DNA of 13,428 bases from an uncultured Bacillota bacterium (GTDB taxonomy: Bacteria; Bacillota; Clostridia; Peptostreptococcales; Anaerovoracaceae): positions 1 through 13,428 of the forward strand of contig CAMYWZ010000006.1 in NCBI GenBank assembly GCA_947302945.1, in the 5' to 3' direction. The notes under the pieces are model-generated. The model worked only from the letters and a program-made list of their open reading frames with translations. It was not told the DNA's origin and made no database searches. The position numbers and the translations under genes were made by a program. Below are positions 6,961 to 13,428 of this stretch, in pieces; the stretch's first letter is position 1; every line of letters begins with the position of its first letter.

Positions 6961-9028
6961 CGGTCTCATCCTCCCCGCCGAGCACTTCGTAATATACCGT
7001 AATGGTGCTGTTTTTGAGCACCTGGGTCCCGGGTTTCGGGTACTGGTCCGTGACCATGATCTCCACCAGTTCGCCTTCCTTCAGGGCCGGTGACAGCGAG
7101 TATTCGAGGTAGCTTCCGACCCTGCCGCTGAGGCTGTCGAAACCTGCTCCCGTAAGGTCGGGGACCGTTACCATGGAGCTCCTTATAGCCGCAAGCTCTG
7201 CTTCCGTATAGCTGGGCGCCTCGTTCATGTACCTGAGCAGCTCTTCCATGATCTCCCTGGCGCACGGGGTCGCGACGGTGCTTCCGTGGACATCCGCAGT
7301 TCTGGGCGTGTCGACGAGGACCAGGACCACCATCTTCGGGTCGTCTATGGGAGCCACACCTATGAACGAGCCGATAACGTCGTGCTCGGAGTATCCTCCT
7401 GTCTCTCCCGGCTTTTCGGCGGTTCCCGTCTTTCCTCCTATGCTGTAGCCCGCGATCTGCGCCCTTCCGCCTCCGTTATGGTCTACCACGTACTGCATGA
7501 TGTAGCGCATTTCCGCGGAAGTCTCCTGTGAGATGGCGATGTTCTTTACTGTGCGTCCGAAGCTTTCAATGACGCTGCCGTCGGCATCCCTGATTTCCTT
7601 TACGAGGTGAGGCTGCAGCAGATAGCCGCCGTTGACTATCGCGGATACCGTGGTGCACAGGCTGACGGGGGTAAGGGCTATGCCCTGTCCGAACGCCATG
7701 GTCGACATCTCGACTATGTTCATCTCTGACTTGGAATAGACCTGGTTCAGCGCTTCGCCGGGGAAATCTATACCGGTCTTTTCGGTAAGGCCGAACGCCT
7801 GAAGCCCTTTGTAGAAAGCCTCGCGGCCTATGTTGTTCACAACATCTATCATGGCCATGTTGCACGAATTGCAGACAGCCTGTTCCAGGGTCTCCTGTCC
7901 GTGCGCCCTGGGGTAGAGCCAGCACCTTATCATCTGCGGCCAGCCCTGGATATACGTGAATCCTTTGCAGTAATACTCATCTCCGAGATGGCACGCGCCT
8001 GTATCAAGCCCTATGGCTGTAGTTACCAGCTTGAAAGTCGAGCCCGGCTCGTAGGTGTCGCTTATGCAGAAGCTCCTCCAGCGCTTATTCCAGTAGGCCA
8101 CCTTCTCGGTGTCGGACATGGAGTAGAATACTTCCTCGTCTCCGGGCTGGGGATCGCGCGGGCTGTTGGGGTCGAACTCGTCAGACTGGGCCATGGCAAG
8201 TATCTCGCCGGTGTTGGGATCCATGACTATGCATGAGACCCTGTCTGCCCTGTTCTTTACAAGGTACTCGGCGACTTTCGCCTCGACCAGGTTCTGTATG
8301 TTCTGGTCTATGGTCGTGACTATGGTGTAGCCGTCCTGGGCGCCGAAGTACTTGCTGTCTCCGTAGACGAGCGAGTTCTTCTTGTTGTCCTTTCTGGTGA
8401 TCCATCTTCCGTTGATGCCGGAAAGATAGCGGTCATAGAAAAGCTCGAGGCCCGTCATGCCGTCGCCGTCGTCGTTGGTTATTCCGAGGACCTGGCAGGC
8501 GAACGCCCCAAGGGGATAGTAGCGCCTTACGTCCTGAACTATCTCTATGCCGGAAAGATTCGCTTTCCTTACGGCTTCGGTAGTCTCGTCGTCCACGAAC
8601 TTCGCGAGCCTGACAAGGACCTTGTCAGAGGTTATGGTATTGTAGATGCTGTCTTCGGCAAGACCCAGGATCTCAGCAAGCTGCCTTGATTCTACGCGGG
8701 CGTTGCCTTCGATCTCCGCGTCGCTCTTGCCGTTCTTCCTGACTGTGGCAGGACGCACCCAGATGGTGTGGGTGGTAGCGCTTATGGCTATCTGATAGCC
8801 GGAGGAGTCTAAAATGTCGCCTCTGACAGCGGTGACCACCTTGTCCGTGGTCTGCTGCTTGTTGGCCTTAAGAGCGTACTCATCGCCCTTGATCATCATG
8901 TGCCAGCCCAGGCGCAGAGCAAGCGCTGTAAATACAAAAGCAGCAAAAGCAAAGATCAGCATGATCCTTCTCCTGCTCTTGTAATTTGCCTTTGTTTTCC
9001 TTACTTCAGCAAAAAATCCGCCTTTCAT
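6947..9028 (-). CDS. spoVD: Class B penicillin-binding protein, SpoVD/PBP2B type (FtsI role)
   Basis: Septal peptidoglycan transpeptidase (693 residues), the expected partner of FtsW. A basic cytoplasmic N-terminus leads into one membrane segment (about 21-42). A dimerisation domain follows, with the class B pattern VRGDILDSSGYQIA and YYPLGAFACQVLG. The penicillin-binding domain carries all three catalytic motifs: STFK with Ser330, SCN at 388-390, and KTG at 533-535 (GGKTGTAEKPG). A single PASTA domain occupies about 619-683 (TVPDLTGAGFDSL, PKPGTQV), the layout of SpoVD. Vegetative PBP2B often has two PASTA domains. As this is the only class B PBP in the cluster, it may serve vegetative division, so the symbol is tentative. 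The ATG at 9028 has a modest AGG-type Shine-Dalgarno site. The 3' end overlaps murF by 14 bases. A terminator-like hairpin lies just upstream. Confidence 0.9.
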   Translation of the reverse strand: MKGGFFAEVRKTKANYKSRRRIMLIFAFAAFVFTALALRLGWHMMIKGDEYALKANKQQTTDKVVTAVRGDILDSSGYQIAISATTHTIWVRPATVRKNGKSDAEIEGNARVESRQLAEILGLAEDSIYNTITSDKVLVRLAKFVDDETTEAVRKANLSGIEIVQDVRRYYPLGAFACQVLGITNDDGDGMTGLELFYDRYLSGINGRWITRKDNKKNSLVYGDSKYFGAQDGYTIVTTIDQNIQNLVEAKVAEYLVKNRADRVSCIVMDPNTGEILAMAQSDEFDPNSPRDPQPGDEEVFYSMSDTEKVAYWNKRWRSFCISDTYEPGSTFKLVTTAIGLDTGACHLGDEYYCKGFTYIQGWPQMIRCWLYPRAHGQETLEQAVCNSCNMAMIDVVNNIGREAFYKGLQAFGLTEKTGIDFPGEALNQVYSKSEMNIVEMSTMAFGQGIALTPVSLCTTVSAIVNGGYLLQPHLVKEIRDADGSVIESFGRTVKNIAISQETSAEMRYIMQYVVDHNGGGRAQIAGYSIGGKTGTAEKPGETGGYSEHDVIGSFIGVAPIDDPKMVVLVLVDTPRTADVHGSTVATPCAREIMEELLRYMNEAPSYTEAELAAIRSSMVTVPDLTGAGFDSLSGRVGSYLEYSLSPALKEGELVEIMVTDQYPKPGTQVLKNSTITVYYEVLGGEDETDETD
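6952..6969 (-). repeat. Perfect 9-bp tandem duplication at the spoVD/murF overlap
   Basis: CGGTCTCAT occurs twice back to back (6952-6960 and 6961-6969, plus strand). In spoVD it encodes the repeated DET of the C-terminal DETDETD; in the other frame it yields MRPMRP and so two candidate murF start codons. Confidence 0.95.
6970..6976 (-). promoter_or_regulatory. Shine-Dalgarno site deciding the murF-murD start
   Basis: Read on the minus strand this is GGGGAGG, inside the 3' end of spoVD. It touches the ATG at 6969 and is 9 bases from the ATG at 6960, which favours the latter. Confidence 0.7.
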
Positions 9029-9044
9029 TGCCTGCCGTTAATAT

Positions 9045-9076
9045 AAAAAACAGCGCCGCGTGGAGTCACCGGCGCT
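9045..9076 (-). terminator. Intrinsic terminator or attenuator between ftsL and spoVD
   Basis: On the minus strand, AGCGCCG (9076-9070) pairs perfectly with CGGCGCT (9058-9052). A further GTG/CAC pair closes a 4-base ACTC loop with one bulged G. The stem is followed by G and six Ts (9050-9045), the classic Rho-independent form. It begins 7 bases after the ftsL stop and ends 16 bases before the spoVD start. No separate spoVD promoter fits after it, so partial readthrough or attenuation is likely. Confidence 0.8.
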
Positions 9077-9083
9077 TTCTGAC

Positions 9084-9413
9084 TCATCGGTAGATATTCT
9101 CTTTCAATGCTACAGCGAAATCCTGTACCTTCGGTGTTTCCCCGCGCAGGTACACTATATCGCTGAAACCGGGATATACCATACCTATCGCGGCTGCTTT
9201 AGCCTCGAGATTGGTGATGTTCGTCTGTCTCTTTACGGAGACTTCCAGGTTCCTTATCTGCCAGCTTGCCTCCGTTATCTTGTTGTTGATGCTGTTGATG
9301 TCGTACTGGAGCTTCGATGACAGTGCATTCAGATACACCAGTCCGACGCAGAACGCGCAGGCTATCAAGATCAGTATTAAGATTTTTACCTTGTATCCAA
9401 GCGTCCTTGTCAT
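9084..9413 (-). CDS. ftsL: Cell division protein FtsL-like
   Basis: Small bitopic membrane protein (109 residues) expected to join FtsQ/DivIB and a DivIC-type partner to activate the FtsW-PBP pair. A short basic N-terminus is followed by a membrane segment (about 9-29) and a heptad-like coiled-coil region (about 31-66, LSSKLQYDINSINNKI onward). The C-terminal motif LEAKAAAIGMVYPGFSDIVYL resembles the conserved end of FtsL/DivIC proteins. Sequence conservation in this family is weak, so the call rests on topology, size, that motif, and position between rsmH and the class B PBP. The ATG at 9413 lies 26 bases after the rsmH stop, with a GGA-type ribosome site about 9 bases upstream. Confidence 0.85.
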   Translation of the reverse strand: MTRTLGYKVKILILILIACAFCVGLVYLNALSSKLQYDINSINNKITEASWQIRNLEVSVKRQTNITNLEAKAAAIGMVYPGFSDIVYLRGETPKVQDFAVALKENIYR

Positions 9414-9439
9414 CTGCGCTTTTCCAAACCTCTTTTGAA

Positions 9440-10375
9440 CTACAGTTTCTCTATTACCCTCAGCTTGGCGCTCCTTGATCTGGGGTTGCGCTCAAGCTCC
9501 CTGCTGTCAGCCGTGACCGGCTTTTTAGTGACCTTTTTCACGTCGGGCTTTCTTCCGCACACGCACACCGGGAAATCCGGGGGACATATGCAGGGGTCGA
9601 GCCTTTTTGCGAACGTTTCCTTTACGATGCGGTCCTCCAGCGAGTGGAAGCTGATGACAGCAAACCTTCCACCGGGCGCCAGCACGTCTATGAAGTCCGT
9701 AAGAGCCCTTTCAAGATGCCCCAGCTCGTCGTTGACTTCGATACGCAGCGCCTGAAACGTGCGCTTTGCGGGATGCGGACCTTCTCTTCTTGCGGAGGCC
9801 GGGACGGCAGCCTTTATGACGTCTACCAGCTCGTAAGTGGTCTTTATCCTCTTGTTTTTCCTCTCCTGCGCGATGAACTGCGCGATGCGCGCCGCCCAGC
9901 GCTCTTCTCCGTAGCTGCTGATGATCTCAGCCAGCTGTTCCTGGGTATAGCCGTTCACCACGTCCTCGGCCGTCAGACTGCTTTCCGCGTCCATGCGCAT
10001 GTCCAGCGGAGCGTCGTGCATGTACGAGAAGCCTCTTTCGGGGTTGTCGAGCTGAAAGCTCGAGACGCCCAGGTCCAGAAGCGCGCCGTCCAGCGCTGAT
10101 ACTCCGAGCTGTGAAAGTACCAGTTTGATGTCCGAATAATTGCTCTTCACAAGACTGATGCGGCAGTTGAAACTCTTTAGTCTCTCCGCAGCGGCCCTTA
10201 GAGCGTCCGCGTCCCGGTCTATACCTATCAGGTGACCGTTTTCCCCAAGCCTTTCGCATATCCCTGACGAATGGCCTGCGCCTCCGAGCGTACCGTCGGC
10301 GTAGATGCCTTCCGGCTTTACGGCCAGGCCTTCCATGACCTGGTCGTAAAGCACCGGTACGTGAGAGAACTCCAT
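9440..10375 (-). CDS. rsmH: 16S rRNA m4C1402 methyltransferase RsmH (MraW)
   Basis: S-adenosylmethionine-dependent N4-methyltransferase (311 residues) acting on C1402 of 16S rRNA in the small-subunit decoding centre. It starts in the family manner ([16 protein letters not shown]). It carries the SAM loop [11 protein letters not shown] (about 27-37), the acidic ribose contact GIDRDADAL (about 51-58), [12 protein letters not shown], the [15 protein letters not shown] segment, [15 protein letters not shown], and [15 protein letters not shown]. The C-terminal cysteine cluster [12 protein letters not shown] is also typical. The ATG at 10375 is four bases after the mraZ stop. AGGAGG directly abuts it and AAGGTG lies 7 bases upstream, so the latter may be the working ribosome site. 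Length is normal. Confidence 0.97.
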   Translation of the reverse strand: MEFSHVPVLYDQVMEGLAVKPEGIYADGTLGGAGHSSGICERLGENGHLIGIDRDADALRAAAERLKSFNCRISLVKSNYSDIKLVLSQLGVSALDGALLDLGVSSFQLDNPERGFSYMHDAPLDMRMDAESSLTAEDVVNGYTQEQLAEIISSYGEERWAARIAQFIAQERKNKRIKTTYELVDVIKAAVPASARREGPHPAKRTFQALRIEVNDELGHLERALTDFIDVLAPGGRFAVISFHSLEDRIVKETFAKRLDPCICPPDFPVCVCGRKPDVKKVTKKPVTADSRELERNPRSRSAKLRVIEKL

Positions 10376-10379
10376 CCTC

Positions 10380-10811
10380 CTACACCTTGTAGGACTCGGA
10401 GAACTTCGCCAGATCCTTCGCGGAGAGTTTTCCTCCGCTTGCCGATCCGTCGTAGACCTCCTTGGCCCAGAGCTCTATCCTGTCGAGCATGCCTATCGTG
10501 ACGACGTCCCTTACGATGCCGGCGTCTTCTCTGTAGTTCGCCGGTATCAGGAGCCTGCCCTGACGGTCTATCTCGCAGTCTGTGGCGTTAGCCAGGATAT
10601 AGCGTATGAATGCCCTTGCGTACTCGTCCGATCTGGGGAGCTCGGCCAGCTTTTTAAGCTGAGCGTCCCAGGTGTCCATCGGATAGATGATGAGGCACTC
10701 GTCCAGGCCTTTGGTCAGCACACAGCCGCCTTTGAGCTCTTCGCGGAGCTTGGCGGGTATGATGACGCGGCTTTTGGCGTCTATTGAGTTTTGATAGCTG
10801 CCCATCAGCAT
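10380..10811 (-). CDS. mraZ: Transcriptional regulator MraZ
   Basis: DNA-binding regulator of the dcw operon (143 residues), acting as a ring-shaped oligomer with two AbrB-like swapped-hairpin repeats. Repeat 1 is [14 protein letters not shown] (about 10-23) and repeat 2 is [14 protein letters not shown] (about 81-94); both keep the D-x(2)-R-x(2)-IPA signature. The frame is open to an ATG at 10880, but that start has no ribosome site and would add 23 basic, non-family residues. The ATG at 10811 gives the canonical [13 protein letters not shown] start and the usual family length. Its ribosome site (AAGGGAAG) is moderate. The promoter upstream contains a repeat array fitting MraZ self-regulation. 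Confidence 0.95.
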   Translation of the reverse strand: MLMGSYQNSIDAKSRVIIPAKLREELKGGCVLTKGLDECLIIYPMDTWDAQLKKLAELPRSDEYARAFIRYILANATDCEIDRQGRLLIPANYREDAGIVRDVVTIGMLDRIELWAKEVYDGSASGGKLSAKDLAKFSESYKV

Positions 10812-10903
10812 GGTGAGTACTTCCCTTTCGGCCCTTGACGAGGGCCTTTTCCGTTTTCGGAGAGACGCTAAACGGGGCATTCAGCCACTTTTAGCTTGTG
10901 TAC

Positions 10904-10929
10904 CACCACTTTACACCACCAAGCACCAT
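10904..10929 (-). promoter_or_regulatory. Putative MraZ operator: three hexamers with 10-bp period
   Basis: On the minus strand the boxes are ATGGTG (10929-10924), GTGGTG (10919-10914) and GTGGTG (10909-10904), each ten bases apart, so all lie on one helix face. Direct GTGG-type repeats at this spacing are the known MraZ target upstream of mraZ in Gram-positive bacteria. They cover the spacer and -10 region of the promoter, implying repression by blocking polymerase. More GTGG-like half-sites lie at 10971-10966 and 10888-10883, out of strict phase. Confidence 0.75.
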
Positions 10930-10936
10930 TTATCAA
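10908..10936 (-). promoter_or_regulatory. Sigma-A-type promoter for the mraZ operon
   Basis: On the minus strand, TTGATA (10936-10931, 5 of 6 consensus bases) is followed after exactly 17 bases by TAAAGT (10913-10908, 4 of 6). Transcription would start near 10900, giving a leader of about 90 bases before mraZ. It overlaps the three putative MraZ boxes. Confidence 0.65.
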
Positions 10937-11083
10937 GCGATTTTTTGAAAATTTGTGGGATTTTAAACCACTTTTTTCACTTTTCTGCACCCGAAAAGCC
11001 TTGAAAAACAAACGTTCCCGGCCATTTTCAACATCTTGTGCCTCTTCTGCCGCGACCCACTATATCTAGTTCCGCCCATTTTC

Positions 11084-11113
11084 CTGCCATCCGGCCCATT
11101 TTTGTGATATAAT
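11084..11113 (+). promoter_or_regulatory. Promoter for rnhB-pepF with extended -10
   Basis: A perfect TATAAT lies at 11108-11113, with an upstream TG at 11105-11106 (TGATATAAT, extended -10). The -35 region is weak: CTGCCA at 11084-11089, 18-base spacing, 4 of 6 matches. Transcription would start near 11120, giving a leader of about 140 bases before rnhB. Confidence 0.6.
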
Positions 11114-11114
11114 G

Positions 11115-11165
11115 GGGACGGTTCTCCCCGGCACTTTCAGGGACGGTTCTCTACGGTGCCGAACC
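11115..11165 (+). repeat. Duplicated GGGACGGTTCTC element
   Basis: Two identical 12-base copies occur at 11115-11126 and 11140-11151, 25 bases apart. Short inverted repeats surround the second copy: CGGCAC (11129-11134) with GTGCCG (11156-11161), and GGTTC (11145-11149) with GAACC (11161-11165). GGGACGGTTCT motifs recur as dispersed intergenic repeats in clostridial genomes, sometimes near IS200-like transposases. That is from memory, and no transposase is present here. Confidence 0.6.
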
Positions 11166-11178
11166 AGCCGCCTATCCA

Positions 11179-11204
11179 CTGGCTTTCACTTAGGCGAAAG
11201 CCAG
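11179..11204 (+). other. Perfect 9-bp hairpin in the rnhB leader
   Basis: CTGGCTTTC (11179-11187) pairs with GAAAGCCAG (11196-11204) around an 8-base loop. Allowing one mismatch extends the stem by two pairs on the outer side. No T-run follows in either direction, so it is not an obvious terminator; it may belong to the neighbouring repeat element or act in the leader RNA. Confidence 0.7.
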
Positions 11205-11260
11205 CGGTCCCCCTTAATGTCACCCGAGTCAGGGAAGCGGCTTGATCAAAAAAAACGGAT

Positions 11261-11890
11261 ATGACTAAAGAAGAACGGCTTGAAAAACAGAAGATACGCC
11301 TTGATGAGATGCTGCAGTTTGAGAGACAGCTGTGGGATTCGGGCAAGGAATTCATCGCGGGGGTGGACGAGGTCGGAAGAGGTCCGCTGGCAGGGCCTGT
11401 TGTAACGGCTGCGGTAATACTGCCCCACGATTTCTCGCTGCTCGGAGTGGACGACTCGAAAAAGCTCACGCCCAAAAAAAGAGACGAGCTCTTCGATCAG
11501 ATCAAAGAAGCCGCCGTATGCTGGGCCGTAGGACGCAGAGAACCCGCAAGAATAGACGAGATCAACATACTCGAAGCCACAAAGGAAGCCATGCTGGACG
11601 CCATCGGCGCCCTTTCGGCGCGCCCGGATCACGTGCTTATAGACGCCGTCACTCTCAAAGGGCTTCAGATGCCGCAGACAGCCCTGATCAAGGGCGACGC
11701 GCGTTCCGTATCGATAGCAGCCGCAAGCATCATAGCCAAGGTCACAAGGGACCGAGAGATGGAAGCCATGGCAAAGATATGGCCGGGCTACGCGTTTGAG
11801 TCAAACAAGGGCTACGGCACCGCAGCGCATTACGAAGGTATAAAAAAGCTCGGGCCCTGCCCCATACACAGGAAAACGTTTTTAGGATGA
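11261..11890 (+). CDS. rnhB: Ribonuclease HII
   Basis: Endonuclease (209 residues) that cuts the RNA strand of RNA-DNA hybrids and starts removal of single ribonucleotides from DNA. The signature IAGVDEVGRGPLAGPVV gives catalytic Asp36 and Glu37. Asp128 (LIDAV) and Asp146 (IKGDARSVSIAAASIIAK) complete the metal site. DDSKKLTPKKR, EINILEAT and the C-terminal NKGYGTAAHYEGIKKLGPCPIHRKTF are also typical of the family. The roughly 30-residue N-terminal extension before the motif is common in Gram-positive RNase HII. No good Shine-Dalgarno site precedes the ATG at 11261; the nearest purine run (AGGGAAG) is over 20 bases away, and an A-tract (AAAAAAAA) sits just upstream. Transcribed divergently from mraZ, with pepF five bases downstream. 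Confidence 0.96.
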   Translation: MTKEERLEKQKIRLDEMLQFERQLWDSGKEFIAGVDEVGRGPLAGPVVTAAVILPHDFSLLGVDDSKKLTPKKRDELFDQIKEAAVCWAVGRREPARIDEINILEATKEAMLDAIGALSARPDHVLIDAVTLKGLQMPQTALIKGDARSVSIAAASIIAKVTRDREMEAMAKIWPGYAFESNKGYGTAAHYEGIKKLGPCPIHRKTFLG

Positions 11891-11895
11891 TATAT

Positions 11896-13428
11896 ATGAA
11901 ATTCAAGGACATGCCCTACAGCCGCTTCGACTGCGAAGAGGCAAAGAAGACCATCGCCTCTTTCACGAAAGAGCTCGGCGAGGCCAAAACCTACGAAGAA
12001 GCCAGGGCCGTCTTCCTTAAAATGGAGGAAGCGGACAAGCACTGGCAGACCATGGTCACGCTGGCCCAGGTGCGCCACAGCATCGACACCCGCGTCAAAT
12101 TCTACGAAGACGAGTGCCTGTACTACAACCAGGCCCTTCCGGAGGTCGAGGAATATTCCCAGGCCTGGAACCTTCAGCTTCTCAAAAGCCCGTTCAGAAA
12201 GGACTTCGAGAAGGAGTTCGGAGACCTGATGTTCATAAACACGGAGATCTCGCTCAAGACCTTCTCGCCCGAGATAGTCCCGATGATGCAGCAGGAGAAC
12301 GACCTCACCCAGGAGTACGAAAAGCTGCTGGCAAGCGCGCAGATCCCCTTCCGCGGGAAGACCTACACCCTTGCTCAGCTCGGTCCCTTCAAGGTAGATC
12401 CGGACGACGCCACCCGCAAGGAAGCATTCGTCGCGGAAGGCAGCTGGTACAAGGAGAATCAGCCGAAGTTCGACGAATACTACGACAAGCTGGTGCACCT
12501 CAGGGACGAGATGGGTAAAAAGCTCGGTTACGAAGGCTACACCACGCTCGGCTACTACCGCATGGGCCGCAACTGCTACACCAAGGAAGACGTGGAAAAG
12601 TTCCGCGCCGCAGTCGTAAAGTATCTGGTGCCCGTGGCTGACAAGATCTATAAAGTGCAGGCAAAGCGCCTCGGCAAGTCCTACCCGCTGTCCTATGCGG
12701 ACATGGTCCTGGAGTTCCGCTCAGGCAACCCCAAGCCGGCAGGAGGTCCGGACGAGCTCCTCGAGGCCGGAAAGCGCTTCTACGACGATCTTTCCCCCGA
12801 AACTTCCGCGTTCTTCCGCATGATGCTCGAAAATGAACTTCTGGACGTGCTCTCCACCGAAGGCAAGCAGTCCGGCGGCTACTGCACAGACATCCCCGAC
12901 TACGGAGTGCCCTTCATCTTCGCGAATTTCAACGGCACCCAGCACGACGTGGAAGTCATCACCCACGAAGCCGGACACGCCTTTGCCGATTACACCAACA
13001 GGGACCGCATCCCAAGAAGCTACATCTGGCCCAGCATGGAAGCCTGTGAAGTGCACTCGATGTCCATGGAGTTCTTCGGCGAGACTTTCGCAAAGGATTT
13101 CTTCGGCAAAGACGCGAGGAAGTTCCTCTACAGCCACCTGTGCGGGGCTCTGACGTTCATCCCCTACGGCACGCTCGTGGACCACTTCCAGCACGAAGTC
13201 TACGCCAATCCGGACTGGACCCCGAGGCAGCGCCACGACTGCTGGAAGAGGCTTCTGGGAGTCTACATGCCCTGGCTTAAGGTCGACGGCGAGATCCCCT
13301 TCTACTCCGACGGCGAGAACTGGCAGAGGCAGCACCACATCTACTCGAGTCCCTTCTACTACATCGACTACTGCTTCGCGCAGGCGGTATCCCTGGAGTT
13401 CTGGGCTCTGATACAGAAAGACAGGAAG
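11896..13428 (+). CDS. pepF: M3-family oligoendopeptidase F, 3' end outside window
   Basis: Zinc metallopeptidase that degrades short peptides, usually in the cytoplasm. 511 codons are visible without a stop, and the frame leaves the right edge. The zinc site is HEAGH (357-361, VITHEAGHAFADY). The third ligand is most likely Glu385 in EACEVHSMSMEFF, 28 residues after the first histidine, as in M3 peptidases. GYCTDIPDYGVPFIFANFNGT before the site and YSSPFYYIDYCFAQAVSLEFW near the end match the PepF branch. The family is usually about 560-600 residues, so only a short C-terminal part should be missing. No signal peptide is seen (MKFKDMPYSRFD). The ATG at 11896 is 5 bases after rnhB, and AGGA at 11884-11887 inside the rnhB end serves as ribosome site with 8-base spacing, indicating an operon. 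Confidence 0.93.
   Translation, partial: MKFKDMPYSRFDCEEAKKTIASFTKELGEAKTYEEARAVFLKMEEADKHWQTMVTLAQVRHSIDTRVKFYEDECLYYNQALPEVEEYSQAWNLQLLKSPFRKDFEKEFGDLMFINTEISLKTFSPEIVPMMQQENDLTQEYEKLLASAQIPFRGKTYTLAQLGPFKVDPDDATRKEAFVAEGSWYKENQPKFDEYYDKLVHLRDEMGKKLGYEGYTTLGYYRMGRNCYTKEDVEKFRAAVVKYLVPVADKIYKVQAKRLGKSYPLSYADMVLEFRSGNPKPAGGPDELLEAGKRFYDDLSPETSAFFRMMLENELLDVLSTEGKQSGGYCTDIPDYGVPFIFANFNGTQHDVEVITHEAGHAFADYTNRDRIPRSYIWPSMEACEVHSMSMEFFGETFAKDFFGKDARKFLYSHLCGALTFIPYGTLVDHFQHEVYANPDWTPRQRHDCWKRLLGVYMPWLKVDGEIPFYSDGENWQRQHHIYSSPFYYIDYCFAQAVSLEFWALIQKDRK

Larger units (their letters stand above)
10881..11260. other. Divergent intergenic region between mraZ and rnhB
   Basis: This 380-base stretch holds no convincing gene. 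The mraZ promoter and MraZ boxes are at its left (10883-10971). The rnhB promoter lies at 11084-11113, followed by the GGGACGGTTCTC repeat and the leader hairpin. The part at 10981-11070 shows nothing I recognise beyond AT-rich patches. Confidence 0.7.

Noticed and set aside
10812..10880. Upstream ATG for mraZ adding 23 residues
   Set aside because: No ribosome site precedes it, and the extra residues do not resemble MraZ, whose usual start is at 10811.
10981..11260. CRISPR array or small RNA gene in the intergenic region
   Set aside because: Only two copies of a 12-base repeat occur with a 13-base gap, far from CRISPR geometry, and no terminator supports a discrete small RNA.
11830..13338. 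Minus-strand open frames opposite pepF
   Set aside because: The plus-strand frame has a clear HEAGH peptidase signature and runs uninterrupted for 511 codons; the antisense frames show no motifs.

Overview
The window is a cell-division and cell-wall (dcw) gene cluster from what looks like a Gram-positive anaerobe of the Clostridia type, with moderate to fairly high GC. The assignment rests on gene order, a SpoVD-type penicillin-binding protein with a C-terminal PASTA domain, a DivIB-like FtsQ with a large cytoplasmic region, purine-rich Shine-Dalgarno sites, and a secreted protein with GHxW/CxxC tandem repeats of a kind common in gut Clostridia. I cannot name the genus.

Nearly everything left of about 10.9 kb is read from the minus strand. 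In transcription order it is mraZ (10811-10380), rsmH, ftsL, a spoVD/pbpB-type transpeptidase, a fused murF-murD, ftsW, murG, ftsQ/divIB, and finally a secreted cohesin-like protein that runs off the left edge. Genes are tightly packed: ftsW/murG overlap by ATGA, spoVD/murF overlap by 14 bases, and several gaps are under 20 bases. A sigma-A-type promoter upstream of mraZ carries three hexamers with exact 10-bp spacing, the expected layout of an MraZ operator, so the cluster is probably autoregulated. A strong hairpin with a T-run between ftsL and spoVD could attenuate the operon.

A 380-base non-coding region (10881-11260) separates this cluster from a divergent plus-strand pair: rnhB (RNase HII) and an M3-family oligoendopeptidase F that is cut by the right edge. 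This region holds both divergent promoters, the putative MraZ boxes, a duplicated GGGACGGTTCTC element and a perfect 9-bp hairpin in the rnhB leader.

Functionally, MurD and MurF build the UDP-MurNAc-pentapeptide precursor in the cytoplasm, MurG makes lipid II, and FtsW polymerises it. The class B PBP cross-links it at the septum, and FtsL and FtsQ scaffold the divisome. RsmH methylates 16S rRNA and MraZ regulates. The unusual points are the MurF-MurD fusion with no mraY between its halves, an in-frame TGA in the secreted protein with 209 open codons beyond it, that protein's place directly behind ftsQ where ftsA/ftsZ or murA might be expected, and the intra-operon terminator. I found no CRISPR array, tRNA, rRNA or recognisable insertion sequence.
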